Assembly: GCA_002013415.1 (NCBI GenBank)
Contig: MAEX01000008.1
Location: 1 to 64,000 of the forward strand
Reading direction: 5' to 3'
Length of the DNA: 64,000 nt
From: Mycobacterium sp. D16Q14
GTDB taxonomy: Bacteria > Actinomycetota > Actinomycetes > Mycobacteriales > Mycobacteriaceae
Within the stretch, counting starts at the first letter, position 1. The number at the start of each line of letters is the position of its first letter. Below, in pieces: positions 1-9,909 of this stretch. The translations under genes were made by a program, and so were the position numbers. A model generated the notes under the pieces. It was given only the letters and a program-made list of their open reading frames with translations. It had not been told where the DNA came from and did no database searches.

Positions 1-1
1 C

Positions 2-1165
<1,164 letters not shown>

Positions 1166-1221
1166 GGAGCGTGTTCGATCGTTCGGCTCCGGTCGTGTGC
1201 GTGCTGTGTTGTCAGTGACGT

Positions 1222-1589
1222 ATGCGCAGGTGCGGCGGGTTGGTGCTCGCGGTCGTCGCGGCATTATCTGGCGCCGGGGTAGCGCACGCCGACCGGCCCG
1301 AGCCGGTGCCGCTGTACGGCACCTACGACACCTACCTGGATCATTCACGGCAGACATTCGAGGGCAGGCCGGATGCCTCGGACCCGTCAGCGCAGGCGGC
1401 GAGCTTCACCACCATTTGCGGCGCGCAGGGGTGTGTGGCGCATTGGTTGCGGCCAGATCCGACGTCCTGGTGCCGAACGGTGATGGCAGCTTTTCGGGTG
1501 AGCGCACGTTCACGGTCGGCGCACCGGGATGTCCGGACGATGGACCGGGTACCTACTGGCTGCCGTTCACGCTGACACCCACCGATTGA
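1222..1589 (+). pseudogene. small secreted protein, frameshifted
   Basis: From the ATG at 1222 the frame encodes a signal peptide (MRRCGGLVLAVVAALSGAG, then AHA before the mature region) and a mature part containing TYDTYLDHSRQTF and CGAQGCVAHW. That is the style of small exported mycobacterial proteins with one disulfide. From about nt 1440 the sensible continuation is in another frame: DGSFSGERTFTVGAPGC, then GPGTYWLPFTLTP, to the stop at 1587-1589. The original frame instead runs into an Arg-rich nonsense tail ending at 1575. Moving between the frames needs loss of one base (or gain of two) near 1440-1470. I read this as a decayed gene or a sequencing error. Function unknown. Confidence 0.6.
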
Positions 1590-1854
1590 CCGGTCGGCGG
1601 CACCGATTTGGTCCGTACGTCCAGGCCACCTACACTTGACCGGTTGCCTGGGCTGTGTTTCGCCCATGGCCGGTCGGTACGTGCTTTCGGGTTCTATGGA
1701 TAGCACTACCGATGCACGACCCCTGACCGAACCCGGTCAGATACGGAAGATCACTTCGCAGTAGGCCCACCACGGGATGTACCAGGCCCTTTACGGGAAC
1801 CGGTACGAGCGTGCTGTATGGGAACCGCGGCGAGAAAGGTTGATGGACTCTGTC
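1590..1854. other. intergenic region before rpsH
   Basis: This gap of about 265 bases separates the gdhA/secreted-protein pair from rpsH. The string TTGACCGGT occurs twice, 50 bp apart (1586-1594 and 1636-1644), and could be -35 elements. I see no convincing -10 at the right distance from either. A short imperfect repeat around GGGAACCG (about 1795 and 1820) precedes the rpsH ribosome-binding site. Transcription of rpsH from here or by readthrough cannot be decided by eye. Confidence 0.35.
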
Positions 1855-2253
1855 ATGACTATGACTGATCCGATCGCAGACTTTCTGACACGTCTGCGCA
1901 ATGCCAACTCGGCATACCACGATGAGGTGACCCTGCCGCATTCGAAGATCAAGGCCAATATCGCCGAGATCCTCAAGCGCGAGGGCTACATCACCGATTA
2001 CCGCACCGAGGACGCCCGCGTGGGCAAGAGCCTGGTTGTCTCGCTCAAGTACGGCCCTAGCCGTGAGCGCAGCATCGCCGGCCTGCGACGCGTGTCGAAG
2101 CCCGGTCTGCGTGTGTACGCAAAATCCACCAATCTGCCCAAGGTTCTCGGTGGCCTTGGCGTGGCGATCATCTCCACGTCCACTGGCCTGCTCACCGACC
2201 GTCAGGCGTCCCGACAGGGCGTGGGCGGCGAAGTCCTCGCGTACGTCTGGTAG
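1855..2253 (+). CDS. rpsH: 30S ribosomal protein S8
   Basis: Primary 16S rRNA-binding protein of the small-subunit platform. The 132-aa product starts [20 protein letters not shown] and ends [11 protein letters not shown], matching mycobacterial S8 in length and ends. The ATG at 1855 is chosen over upstream in-frame starts at 1777 and 1843 because it gives the family N-terminus. A purine-rich AGAAAGG lies at 1833-1839, a longer than usual spacing. First gene of the preserved spc segment, followed after 15 nt by rplF. In other bacteria S8 is the translational repressor of the spc operon; whether that holds here is unknown. Confidence 0.97.
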   Translation: MTMTDPIADFLTRLRNANSAYHDEVTLPHSKIKANIAEILKREGYITDYRTEDARVGKSLVVSLKYGPSRERSIAGLRRVSKPGLRVYAKSTNLPKVLGGLGVAIISTSTGLLTDRQASRQGVGGEVLAYVW

Positions 2254-2268
2254 GGGAGGACTACAAAC

Positions 2269-2808
2269 ATGTCGCGTATTGGAAAGCAGCCAGTGCTGGT
2301 TCCCGCCGGAGTGGACGTCAACATCGACGGCCAGAACGTTTCGGTCAAGGGTTCCAAGGGCACACTCGAACTGACAGTGAGCGAGCCGATTTCGGTGTCG
2401 CGCAACGACGATGGCGCCATCGTGGTCACCCGTCCCGATGACGAGCGGCGCAACCGCTCGCTCCACGGACTGTCTCGCACCCTGATCGCCAACCTGGTGA
2501 CCGGTGTGACGCAGGGTTACACCACCAAGATGGAGATCTTCGGCGTGGGTTACCGCGTCGTCGCCAAGGGATCGAACCTGGAGTTCGCGCTCGGTTACAG
2601 CCACCCCGTGCTGATCGAGGCGCCCGAGGGCATCACGTTCGCGGTCGAGACCCCCACCAAGTTCTCGGTCAGCGGAATCGACAAGCAGAAGGTTGGCCAG
2701 ATCTCGGCCAACATCCGCCGCCTGCGTCGCCCCGACCCCTACAAGGGCAAGGGCATTCGCTACGAGGGTGAGCAGATCCGCCGCAAGGTCGGAAAGACAG
2801 GTAAGTGA
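2269..2808 (+). CDS. rplF: 50S ribosomal protein L6
   Basis: Large-subunit protein near the factor-binding site, binding 23S rRNA domain VI. The 179-aa product begins [17 protein letters not shown] and ends in the usual basic tail, including [22 protein letters not shown] in shortened form ([14 protein letters not shown]). Length and two-domain architecture are normal. A GGGGAGGA ribosome-binding site precedes the ATG. The stop codon sits 2 nt before the rplR ATG, so the two genes are translationally coupled. Confidence 0.98.
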   Translation: MSRIGKQPVLVPAGVDVNIDGQNVSVKGSKGTLELTVSEPISVSRNDDGAIVVTRPDDERRNRSLHGLSRTLIANLVTGVTQGYTTKMEIFGVGYRVVAKGSNLEFALGYSHPVLIEAPEGITFAVETPTKFSVSGIDKQKVGQISANIRRLRRPDPYKGKGIRYEGEQIRRKVGKTGK

Positions 2809-2810
2809 CC

Positions 2811-3218
2811 ATGGCTCAAACGAAGACAGAAGCGAAGCAGCACGAGCCCGTCGGCAAGAGTGTTTCGGAGGCGCGTCGCACCTCGCGTCTGCGCCGCCAC
2901 GCACGTCTGCGCAAGAAGGTGTCCGGTACGGACGCGCGGCCTCGTCTGGTCGTCAACCGTTCGGCCCGCCACATCCACGTGCAGCTGGTCAACGATCTCA
3001 CCGGCACCACGCTGGCGGCGGCCTCGTCCATCGAGCCCGACGTGCAGGCAGTGGACGGCGACAAGAAGGCACGCAGCGCTCGGGTCGGTCAGCTGATCGC
3101 CGAGCGTGCGAAGGCTGCCGGCGTGGACACCGTGGTGTTCGACCGCGGTGGCTACACCTACGGTGGCCGGATTGCCGCACTCGCCGACGCCGCCCGCGAG
3201 AACGGGCTGGTGTTCTGA
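2811..3218 (+). CDS. rplR: 50S ribosomal protein L18
   Basis: Binds 5S rRNA and anchors it, with L5, to the central protuberance. The core is unmistakable: [13 protein letters not shown], then [16 protein letters not shown], ending [17 protein letters not shown]. At 135 aa it is about 13 residues longer than the M. tuberculosis protein as I recall it; the extra segment is a hydrophilic N-terminus ([17 protein letters not shown]). The ATG at 2811 is preferred over an overlapping GTG at 2805. Position between rplF and rpsE is canonical. Confidence 0.97.
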   Translation: MAQTKTEAKQHEPVGKSVSEARRTSRLRRHARLRKKVSGTDARPRLVVNRSARHIHVQLVNDLTGTTLAAASSIEPDVQAVDGDKKARSARVGQLIAERAKAAGVDTVVFDRGGYTYGGRIAALADAARENGLVF

Positions 3219-3249
3219 TGTTCGTGACTTTCAACGGAAGGAATGCATG

Positions 3250-3912
3250 ATGGCGCAGCGCAATTCTGGCGCTCCCGATAATGCGGGCGGCGCCAACGAG
3301 GGTCGCGATGGCGGCCGTGGACGCCGCGACAACCGCGACGACCGTCGTGGTGGGCGTGACAACGCCGAGAAGAGCAACTACCTGGAGCGCGTTGTCACCA
3401 TCAACCGCGTCTCCAAGGTCGTCAAGGGTGGTCGCCGGTTCAGCTTCACCGCGCTGGTGATCGTCGGCGACGGCAACGGCCTGGTGGGCGTTGGCTACGG
3501 CAAGGCCAAGGAAGTTCCGGCCGCTATCGCCAAGGGTGTGGACGAGGCTCGCAAGAACTTCTTCCGCGTTCCGCTTATCGGCGGCACCATCGTCCACCCC
3601 GTTCAGGGCGAGGATTCCGCCGGTGTCGTCATGCTGCGTCCGGCCTCGGCCGGTACCGGTGTGATCGCCGGTGGTGCTGCTCGCGCGGTGCTGGAGTGCG
3701 CTGGTGTGCACGACATCCTGGCCAAGTCGCTGGGTAGCGACAACGCCATCAACGTGGTCCACGCAACCGTCGCGGCGCTCAAGCAGCTGCAGCGCCCCGA
3801 AGAGGTTGCGGCACGTCGCGGTCTGCCCATCGAGGATGTGGCACCGGCCGGCATGCTCCGGGCTCGTGCAGAGTTCGCAGCTGCGGCAGCACAGGGAGGC
3901 AGCCATGGCTGA
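3250..3912 (+). CDS. rpsE: 30S ribosomal protein S5
   Basis: Small-subunit protein at the mRNA entry tunnel, contributing to decoding accuracy; alterations of S5 affect spectinomycin response in bacteria. The 220-aa product has a long Arg/Asp/Gly-rich N-terminal extension (about 45 residues, typical of mycobacteria), then the dsRNA-binding core [20 protein letters not shown] and the conserved [18 protein letters not shown]. Two adjacent ATGs (3247, 3250) are possible. The GGAAGGAA at 3236-3243 spaces better to 3250. The end overlaps rpmD by 8 nt. Confidence 0.97.
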   Translation: MAQRNSGAPDNAGGANEGRDGGRGRRDNRDDRRGGRDNAEKSNYLERVVTINRVSKVVKGGRRFSFTALVIVGDGNGLVGVGYGKAKEVPAAIAKGVDEARKNFFRVPLIGGTIVHPVQGEDSAGVVMLRPASAGTGVIAGGAARAVLECAGVHDILAKSLGSDNAINVVHATVAALKQLQRPEEVAARRGLPIEDVAPAGMLRARAEFAAAAAQGGSHG

Positions 3913-4087
3913 TCTGAAGATCACCCAGGTGCGCAGCACCATCGGATCCCGGTGGAAGCAGCGCGAATCGTTGAAGACACTGGGCCTGCGCAAGATTCGC
4001 CAGACCGTTGTCCGTGAGGACAACGCGCAGACCCGCGGCCTGCTCCAGGTGGTTCGCCACCTGGTCACCGTCGAGGACGTGAAGTAA
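3905..4087 (+). CDS. rpmD: 50S ribosomal protein L30
   Basis: Small 60-aa large-subunit protein starting [20 protein letters not shown] and containing the family core [20 protein letters not shown]. It begins inside the last codons of rpsE (ATG at 3905, rpsE stop at 3910-3912), which implies translational coupling. Its stop directly abuts the rplO ATG at 4088. Normal length for the family. Confidence 0.97.
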   Translation: MADLKITQVRSTIGSRWKQRESLKTLGLRKIRQTVVREDNAQTRGLLQVVRHLVTVEDVK

Positions 4088-4528
4088 ATGACCATCAAAT
4101 TGCATCATCTACGCCCGGCCCCGGGCTCTAAGACCGAGCGCACCCGCGTCGGTCGTGGTGAGGGGTCCAAGGGTAAGACCGCGGGTCGCGGTACCAAGGG
4201 CACCAAGGCACGCAAGAACGTGCCGGTGACCTTCGAGGGTGGGCAGATGCCCATCCACATGCGGCTTCCGAAGCTCAAGGGCTTCAAGAACCGCTTCCGC
4301 ACCGAGTACCAGGTGGTGAACGTGGCCGACATCGAGCGGCTGTTCCCCGAGGGTGGCGACGTCACCATTGAGGCCCTGGTTGCCAAGGGTGCGGTGCGCA
4401 AGAACGAGCTGGTGAAGGTGCTCGGCAACGGCGACCTCAAGGTCAAGGTGTCGGTGACTGCCAACAAGTTCAGCGATGCGGCTCGCGAGAAGATCACCGC
4501 CGCAGGCGGATCGGTCAACGAGGCCTAG
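4088..4528 (+). CDS. rplO: 50S ribosomal protein L15
   Basis: Late-assembly large-subunit protein. The 146-aa product starts [20 protein letters not shown], followed by the Gly/Arg/Lys-rich extension [19 protein letters not shown] that penetrates rRNA, then the globular C-terminal domain ending [13 protein letters not shown]. Last gene of this ribosomal segment: 16 nt after its stop begins a strong hairpin terminator. In M. tuberculosis rplO is likewise followed, after an interval, by sppA. Confidence 0.97.
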   Translation: MTIKLHHLRPAPGSKTERTRVGRGEGSKGKTAGRGTKGTKARKNVPVTFEGGQMPIHMRLPKLKGFKNRFRTEYQVVNVADIERLFPEGGDVTIEALVAKGAVRKNELVKVLGNGDLKVKVSVTANKFSDAAREKITAAGGSVNEA

Positions 4529-4544
4529 TAAGCACTTTCTGCAG

Positions 4545-4580
4545 AGGGCGTCCACCTTCGGGTGGGCGCCCTTTCTGTTT
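4545..4580 (+). terminator. Rho-independent terminator of the spc ribosomal segment
   Basis: A fully paired 12-bp stem (AGGGCGTCCACC / GGTGGGCGCCCT, one G-T pair) closes on the tetraloop TTCG at 4557-4560. The stem spans 4545-4572 and is followed by the T-rich tail TTTCTGTTTC. It lies 16 nt downstream of the rplO stop, the expected place. Confidence 0.9.
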
Positions 4581-4642
4581 CGCCGAGCGTGAAGCCAAGG
4601 CGACGATGCGGCCGATTTTCCGTCTTGGCTTCACACTCGGCG
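4581..4642. repeat. 62-bp palindromic intergenic element
   Basis: Two 19-bp arms, 4581-4599 and 4624-4642, are inverted copies of CGCCGAGTGTGAAGCCAAG differing at one base. They are separated by a 24-nt loop. The element fills the whole gap between the rplO terminator tail and the stop codon of the minus-strand oxidoreductase. It could act as the terminator for that gene, but it is longer than needed and has no T-tract on the minus side, so a dispersed intergenic repeat is also possible. Confidence 0.7.
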
Positions 4643-5569
4643 TCAGGTCAGTTGCGGGATGACCTCGGCGGCAAGACGCTCCATCTGCTCGCGATCGGCC
4701 GCTACGTCCTCGCCGACGGGATTGAGCAGGATCATCTCTGCACCCGCGTCGGCCACCTCACGCAGACCGGCGACGACCTCGTCGGCAGTGCCCCACACCG
4801 GCACGGCGTCAATGCCGTTCATCTCGCCATAGATTCGGCGCAGCCCTGCCTGGACGCGCGTGTGGGCGAGGTCCCGATCGTCGTCGATCATTAGGTAGAC
4901 GCGCTTGCCGATCGGGAAGCCGGCCGCGTCCTTCCCCTGGCTCTGCAACGCAGTGTGCAGCTGCGTGACCTCCTCGGCGAAGGCAGCCGTGGTGGAGGAA
5001 CCTGCGCCGAGGAACGCATCGCCATGGCGCACCGCGCGGGCGAGTGCGGCGGGCGCATGCCCGCCGAACCAGATGGGCGGATGCGGACGTTGTACGGGCT
5101 TGGGCTGGATTGCCAGATCGTCGACATTCCGGAAGCGCCCATGAAAGGTGATGCGCTCCTGGTCTGACCACGCCAGCTTCATCAGATCGAGTCCCTCGGT
5201 GAAGCTCGCGATGAAGGTCGCCTTGTCCACACCGAACGCCGCGAAGTTGCGGAAACCGCCGCCCGGGGCGACTCCGATGTCCAGACGCCCGTGACTGAGA
5301 CGGTCCACCGCGGTGATGGCGGAGGCCAGCTGTAGCGGATCATGTTGTGAGGCGACGAGCACCGCGACGCCAAGGCGCAGGCGCGTGGTACATGCCGCCG
5401 CATACGCCAGTAGCTCCAGCGGAGCGATGATCGGTGAAGAGCCGACGGTCTGTTCCAGGGTCCAGCCGCCCTCGAAACCAAGCTCCTCGGCGCGTCTCAG
5501 ATAGGCCCGGACGCCGTCGGCATCGAAGCTGCCGGTGTCGAACTGGGGAATGGAGATCGAGAACCGCAT
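4643..5569 (-). CDS. LLM-class (F420-type) flavin-dependent oxidoreductase
   Basis: The 308-aa product has the TIM-barrel luciferase-like monooxygenase pattern: N-terminal MRFSISIPQFDTGSF, an early RRAEELGFEGGWTLEQ helix, LRLGVAVLVASQHDPLQLA, and the typical RLDIGVAPGGGFRNFAAFGV and PHPPIWFGGHAPAALARAV segments. In mycobacteria such proteins commonly use cofactor F420 or FMN; the substrate cannot be told from sequence. It stands alone on the minus strand, 19 nt downstream of a lipoprotein gene in the same orientation. Confidence 0.85.
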   Translation of the reverse strand: MRFSISIPQFDTGSFDADGVRAYLRRAEELGFEGGWTLEQTVGSSPIIAPLELLAYAAACTTRLRLGVAVLVASQHDPLQLASAITAVDRLSHGRLDIGVAPGGGFRNFAAFGVDKATFIASFTEGLDLMKLAWSDQERITFHGRFRNVDDLAIQPKPVQRPHPPIWFGGHAPAALARAVRHGDAFLGAGSSTTAAFAEEVTQLHTALQSQGKDAAGFPIGKRVYLMIDDDRDLAHTRVQAGLRRIYGEMNGIDAVPVWGTADEVVAGLREVADAGAEMILLNPVGEDVAADREQMERLAAEVIPQLT

Positions 5570-5588
5570 CCCACCACGGTACGTCCGG

Positions 5589-6392
5589 CTAGCGCTTCCG
5601 GTAGATATCGGCGACCCAGGCCTGCTTGCAGAATCGGTCCTGTGCGGAGGGTGGGTCCACGCCCGCGTCCGTCAAGGCCTGGTTCGTCTTCTCGGCTTGC
5701 CCTGGGGGAACATCGTCGTAGTTGAAGGAACACAACGTGTTTCCGTTGGTGTACCAGGTGCGGGCGGGATCGGGTGGATCTGGCCAGTCCGCCGCCTGCA
5801 CGAAGAGGGAGCCGAGTCCCACCACCTTGTCGTTGACGAACCGGTAGAGGGATGCCCTTCCCGATCCGGCGCCGGTACTGGCGTAGAACGCGGCGAAGTG
5901 TTCATCGGTCGTCCGGAAATCCGGATAGCCGACTACCTGTCCCGCGTGAGAGAACTTCCCGGAGTCCTTGTTGACCCGCCACACATCCAGGACATCGCCA
6001 TCGGAGCCGACGGTGTTCACCACTACCAGCTCATCGCGGCCGTCACGATCCAAGTCGGCAAGAAGCGGCGGAGTTCGTTCCGGTTTGTTGACGGGAACGG
6101 TAAAGGTCTGCCGCTCGGTCCCATTGGGCTCGTACACCTTGATGGTGACGGGGGGTGAGCCCAGCACCTCGAACGTCAGCTTCGCCGAATCCTTGGACCG
6201 CAACACGCAGTCCAGGGCCGGGTCTGGATCCGGTTCGATCGCTTGCGGCGTGATCGACGAGCACAGTGGCAGCGCATCGAGGCGGCTGGGTGCCGAGCTC
6301 GTCGGCGTTGCGGCGCGGTGAATACCGCCGTGATTGCATGCCGCCAGGGTCATCCCCATGACGAAAAGTGCAGTGGCACCCCACTTTTTCAT
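5589..6392 (-). CDS. lipoprotein with EF-hand-like DxDxDG motif
   Basis: The 267-aa product starts MKKWGATALFVMGMTLAAC, a lipoprotein signal with Cys19 as the lipidated residue, so it should be anchored on the outer face of the plasma membrane. After a Ser/Pro linker it has paired cysteines and, near residues 113-122, DLDRDGRDEL, a calcium-loop-like motif of the FG-GAP/VCBS type. The C-terminus (GVDPPSAQDRFCKQAWVADIYRK) matches the C-terminal half of the next gene upstream, so the two are paralogues from a tandem duplication. The genes are 7 nt apart and probably co-transcribed. Function unknown. Confidence 0.75.
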   Translation of the reverse strand: MKKWGATALFVMGMTLAACNHGGIHRAATPTSSAPSRLDALPLCSSITPQAIEPDPDPALDCVLRSKDSAKLTFEVLGSPPVTIKVYEPNGTERQTFTVPVNKPERTPPLLADLDRDGRDELVVVNTVGSDGDVLDVWRVNKDSGKFSHAGQVVGYPDFRTTDEHFAAFYASTGAGSGRASLYRFVNDKVVGLGSLFVQAADWPDPPDPARTWYTNGNTLCSFNYDDVPPGQAEKTNQALTDAGVDPPSAQDRFCKQAWVADIYRKR

Positions 6393-6399
6393 ATGCGCC

Positions 6400-7977
6400 T
6401 CACCGTGCGCCCTGCCGGTACAACGTCGCTACCCAGGGCTGCAGACAGAAATGCTCCTCGGCGGTGGCCGGGTCGACACCGGCGGCACGCAACGCGTCCG
6501 TTCGTGCCCCAAGTGCTCCCGGCGGATCATCGGAGGTGTTCATCGCGCATTTGACGTTGGCGTTGAGGCGCCACTTCGGATCGAGAGGCTTGTTGTCGAC
6601 ACGTCTTTCGGTATCCAGCAGTGCCAGCACCGCCAACTTGTTGTCGACGAAGCGGAACAGCGCCGCCACCCCGGCGTCGGCGCCGTTGCGCGAGAAGATT
6701 CCGATGAATCGATCGGAGGTCATCCAGAATCTCGGGACCCCGAAGATCGTTCCGGTCATGTCGAATTGATCGGAGTTCGGCCGCGAGCGCCACACGTCCA
6801 TGAGATCCCCGGCAGGGTCTCCGGTCGCCGTGACTACCAACAGCTCTTCACGCTTGTCCTGATCCAAATCCTGCAGGAACGGGAGGCGCTGCTGGAAGAT
6901 CGGGTGAGGTACGCGAATGGACTGCGACTGTGTGCCATTGCCATTGAACACGCGGATAGTCCCGGCGGGGGTGCCCAGCATTTCGAAGATGACACCGCTG
7001 CCGTCCGAGGTACGGATCGTGCAGTCGAGCGCCGGATCCGCTTGCGGATTTCCGGGCTGGGTCGGGGCGGTGTCGCAGGTGGGAAGTGCGGCCAATCGCC
7101 CGGCGTTCTGGTCGGGGGGTGGCGGGGCGTGCTTGGCATTGGCGATGGTGGTGGCCATCAGCTGATCCAGCAGGCCGGCGTCCACCTGGCCGGTTCCTTC
7201 CACCTCGAACACGACCGAGCGCACTCTGGCGAGCAGAATGCGCTGTCCACGTACTCCCGACGGCTGTTTACTGGCCGATGCGTCATCCAGGTCGGTGCTC
7301 GCACTGGTGTACACGTAGGTTTGCACGCCGTCGACAGTCGGACCGGGTGCGAAGGTGTCGGTGACGTGCCGGTTACGCACCTCCGGCTGGGCGAATGTCG
7401 GAAACGCCTTGTCGTACTGACCGCACTTCTTGATCCAGGTGCTGGTCAACGCGAATACGTCGGCGTTCTCGCGTTCACGATTCACCGTGACGATGATGTG
7501 GTTACCGTCCGGGTCCGCCTCGTGGAATGTCGAGGCCACGTAGTACAGGTTCCAGTCCGACCCATCAGGAGTCCTCGAAAAGGACTTGCCGAAGGGCGTG
7601 TAGAGGCATTCGGGCGGACGCGTTTCACCGTCGGTTTGTCCGTGCACGCCCAGCCCGGAACCGTCGTCGGAGGCGATATCCGGCGGACGGGTTGTTCCCT
7701 GCGCGGGGAAGTCGGCATCCACCGGCAGCAGGCTGGCGAGCTCGGCGTTGTTCCGCCCACCCAGATCGGTGTGATTGGGATGGAACTTGCCGCGGTACTC
7801 GGGAAACAAGCCGGGGTAGCTACGGGTGGGAGCTGCCGCGGTCGATGACGTCGATGGTGACGGTGTGAATTCGCGTGACCCGGAGGTGTCGATACACCCG
7901 GATACTGTCGTCACCGCGAGTAGCGCGGTGACCTGGGCCAAGACCTTTTTGGCCATCGTCTTCTGTGCACGTGTCAT
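6400..7977 (-). CDS. two-domain lipoprotein (PknH-sensor-like domain plus DxDxD domain)
   Basis: The ATG at 7977 is chosen because a GGAGGGG ribosome-binding site precedes it and it yields a lipoprotein signal ending VTTVSGC (Cys28); the open frame continues further upstream but without a signal peptide. The product is 525 aa. After a Ser/Thr/Pro linker, the first ~270 residues (containing LLPVDADFP and TSTWIKKCGQY) resemble the extracellular sensor/DUF5642-type fold found in mycobacterial lipoproteins; this is by eye. The last ~230 residues are a paralogue of the neighbouring 267-aa lipoprotein, with DLDQDKREELL at about residue 370 matching the same calcium-loop-like position. Probably the first gene of a two-gene operon. 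Confidence 0.7.
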   Translation of the reverse strand: MTRAQKTMAKKVLAQVTALLAVTTVSGCIDTSGSREFTPSPSTSSTAAAPTRSYPGLFPEYRGKFHPNHTDLGGRNNAELASLLPVDADFPAQGTTRPPDIASDDGSGLGVHGQTDGETRPPECLYTPFGKSFSRTPDGSDWNLYYVASTFHEADPDGNHIIVTVNRERENADVFALTSTWIKKCGQYDKAFPTFAQPEVRNRHVTDTFAPGPTVDGVQTYVYTSASTDLDDASASKQPSGVRGQRILLARVRSVVFEVEGTGQVDAGLLDQLMATTIANAKHAPPPPDQNAGRLAALPTCDTAPTQPGNPQADPALDCTIRTSDGSGVIFEMLGTPAGTIRVFNGNGTQSQSIRVPHPIFQQRLPFLQDLDQDKREELLVVTATGDPAGDLMDVWRSRPNSDQFDMTGTIFGVPRFWMTSDRFIGIFSRNGADAGVAALFRFVDNKLAVLALLDTERRVDNKPLDPKWRLNANVKCAMNTSDDPPGALGARTDALRAAGVDPATAEEHFCLQPWVATLYRQGAR

Positions 7978-8082
7978 CGTTGCCCCTCCGCCAGCGAATG
8001 GCTTCGACCCTACGCGCCGAGCAGAACGGCAGCACGGATTTGTGGCCGGGAGCATTGCCGCATTCGTCGGTACGCTCAAGGC

Positions 8083-9825
8083 ATGTTCGCTTTCACCACA
8101 CCCTCGGACGTTCACGATCTGCTGACCAAGGTCGACACCGCGCGTCACCGGGGTGTGCCGCGGGACTGCATCCTGGAGCTCGACCTGCTCGAGGTCCCGC
8201 CGGAAGCCGTCAGCTTCGATCCGCTGGGCCTCGTGTTCTCCGGGGCGAGTAGGCCCCTGTCACTGCGGCACACCATCGCAGCCATCCACCGGGCGATTGA
8301 CGATCCGCGGGTCGCCGGTCTCATCGCCCGTGTGCAGATCCCTCCAGCCGCCGCCGGAGCTGTCCAGGAGCTGAGGGCCGCCATCGAGGCCTTCAGCGCC
8401 GTCAAGCCGAGCGTGGCGTGGGCCGAGACCTACCCGGGCACCCTGGCCTACTACCTGGCATCGGCCTTCGGTGAGGTGTGGATGCAGCCCTCCGGCACGG
8501 TGGGACTCATCGGATTCGCGGCCAACGGGACCTTCCTGCGCGGCGCCCTCGATAAGGCCGGAGTGGAGGCGCAGTTCCTCTCCCGTGGTCAATACAAGTC
8601 GGCGGCAAATCTTTTCACGGAGGACGGCTACACCGAGGCGCAGCGGGAGGCCGACGGGCGACTGCTAGCGAGCCTGTCCGAACAGGTTCGCGACGGCGTC
8701 GCCGCATCGCGCAAGCTGGAACCGGCCGATGTGGACGCCCTGGCAGACCGCGCGCCATTGCGGCGCACCGATGCGGTGGCCGCCGGATTGGTGGATCGCA
8801 TCGGGTATCGCGACGAGGCGTATGCGCGCATCGCTGAAGTGACCGGTGTAAAGGCCGATAAAGAACCCCCGCTGCTGTATCTGGCGCGCTACGCCCGGGC
8901 CACCCGGCCGCAGGTGCCGAGCCTGCCCGGCCGTCCGTCGCGGCGGACCATCGGCGTGGTCACCCTGGCGGGACCGATTGTGAGCGGCCGCAGCGGGCCC
9001 CGGCTCTTCCCACCAGGGCCGGCCAGCGGAGGTGACGTGATCGCCGAGGCGCTGCGCGATGCCGTCGCCGACGATTCAGTGGCCGCCATCGTGTTGCGTG
9101 TGGACAGCCCCGGTGGTTCGGTTAACGGCTCGGAGACCATTTGGCGAGAAGTGATCCGGGCGCGTGAGGCAGGCAAGCCAGTGGTGGCGTCCATGGGTGC
9201 CGTCGCGGGGTCGGGTGGCTATTACGTCGCCATGGGTGCCGACGCGATTATCGCCAATCCGGGGACTATCACCGGTTCCATCGGGGTGATCACCGGAAAG
9301 TTCATCACTCGCGGACTCAAGGAGAAGCTCGGCGTCGCGTCGGCCACGCTGCGCACCAACGCAAACGCCGACGCGTGGTCGAGTAATGAACCCTTCACCG
9401 ACGAGCAACGTGATCTCGTCGAGGCCGAGATCGACATGCACTACGACGATTTCGTGCAGCGGGTCGCCGACGGGCGGAACCTCACCATCGATGCCGTGAA
9501 AGCGGTTGCGCAGGGCAGGATCTGGTCGGGCAAGGATGCGCTGGAGCACGGCCTCGTCGATGAGCTCGGTGGATTCCGTGACGCGGTGGCCAAGGCCAAG
9601 GGGCTCGCGGACATCGAGGCCGACGACGAGGTGCGGATCGCGAGCTTCCCAAGCTCGCCGCTCACCTCGCTGCTGCGGCAGCGCGCGTCGTCGCAGCCCG
9701 CCGCCGCGGCCGTGACCGATGCGGTGCTGGGGCGGGTGGCGCAGCTGGCTTTGGAGACGGTGCAGCGCGCCCAACGATCGATCGGCAGCGCGCAGACCAT
9801 GATGATGGGCGACTACCGCTTCTAG
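8083..9825 (+). CDS. sppA: signal peptide peptidase SppA (protease IV, 67K type)
   Basis: Serine protease that digests residual signal peptides. The 580-aa product has two ClpP-like repeats. The catalytic dyad can be assigned to Lys172 (in SRGQYKSAAN, first half) and Ser377 (in VAGSGGYYVAMGAD, second half), spaced as in E. coli SppA. The signature VDSPGGSVNGSETIW precedes the serine. Unlike E. coli SppA I see no N-terminal membrane anchor, so attachment may be peripheral. It is divergent from the lipoprotein operon across about 105 bp. The position after the spc cluster matches the M. tuberculosis order. Confidence 0.92.
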   Translation: MFAFTTPSDVHDLLTKVDTARHRGVPRDCILELDLLEVPPEAVSFDPLGLVFSGASRPLSLRHTIAAIHRAIDDPRVAGLIARVQIPPAAAGAVQELRAAIEAFSAVKPSVAWAETYPGTLAYYLASAFGEVWMQPSGTVGLIGFAANGTFLRGALDKAGVEAQFLSRGQYKSAANLFTEDGYTEAQREADGRLLASLSEQVRDGVAASRKLEPADVDALADRAPLRRTDAVAAGLVDRIGYRDEAYARIAEVTGVKADKEPPLLYLARYARATRPQVPSLPGRPSRRTIGVVTLAGPIVSGRSGPRLFPPGPASGGDVIAEALRDAVADDSVAAIVLRVDSPGGSVNGSETIWREVIRAREAGKPVVASMGAVAGSGGYYVAMGADAIIANPGTITGSIGVITGKFITRGLKEKLGVASATLRTNANADAWSSNEPFTDEQRDLVEAEIDMHYDDFVQRVADGRNLTIDAVKAVAQGRIWSGKDALEHGLVDELGGFRDAVAKAKGLADIEADDEVRIASFPSSPLTSLLRQRASSQPAAAAVTDAVLGRVAQLALETVQRAQRSIGSAQTMMMGDYRF

Positions 9826-9909
9826 TCGCGCGGCACCAGCATGTTTCGCCGGGACCGGGGCTGACACCGACTAACGTATCGGGGGCAGTTGCCGGCGAAA
9901 GGGCGTGGC

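Noticed and set aside
1586..1664. Two TTGACCGGT copies as rpsH promoters
   Set aside because: Neither has a convincing -10 element at 16-18 nt, so they are not called as promoters.
1630..2904. 424-codon minus-strand open frame across rpsH-rplF
   Set aside because: Antisense shadow of ribosomal protein genes caused by high GC; no motif, start signal or homology.
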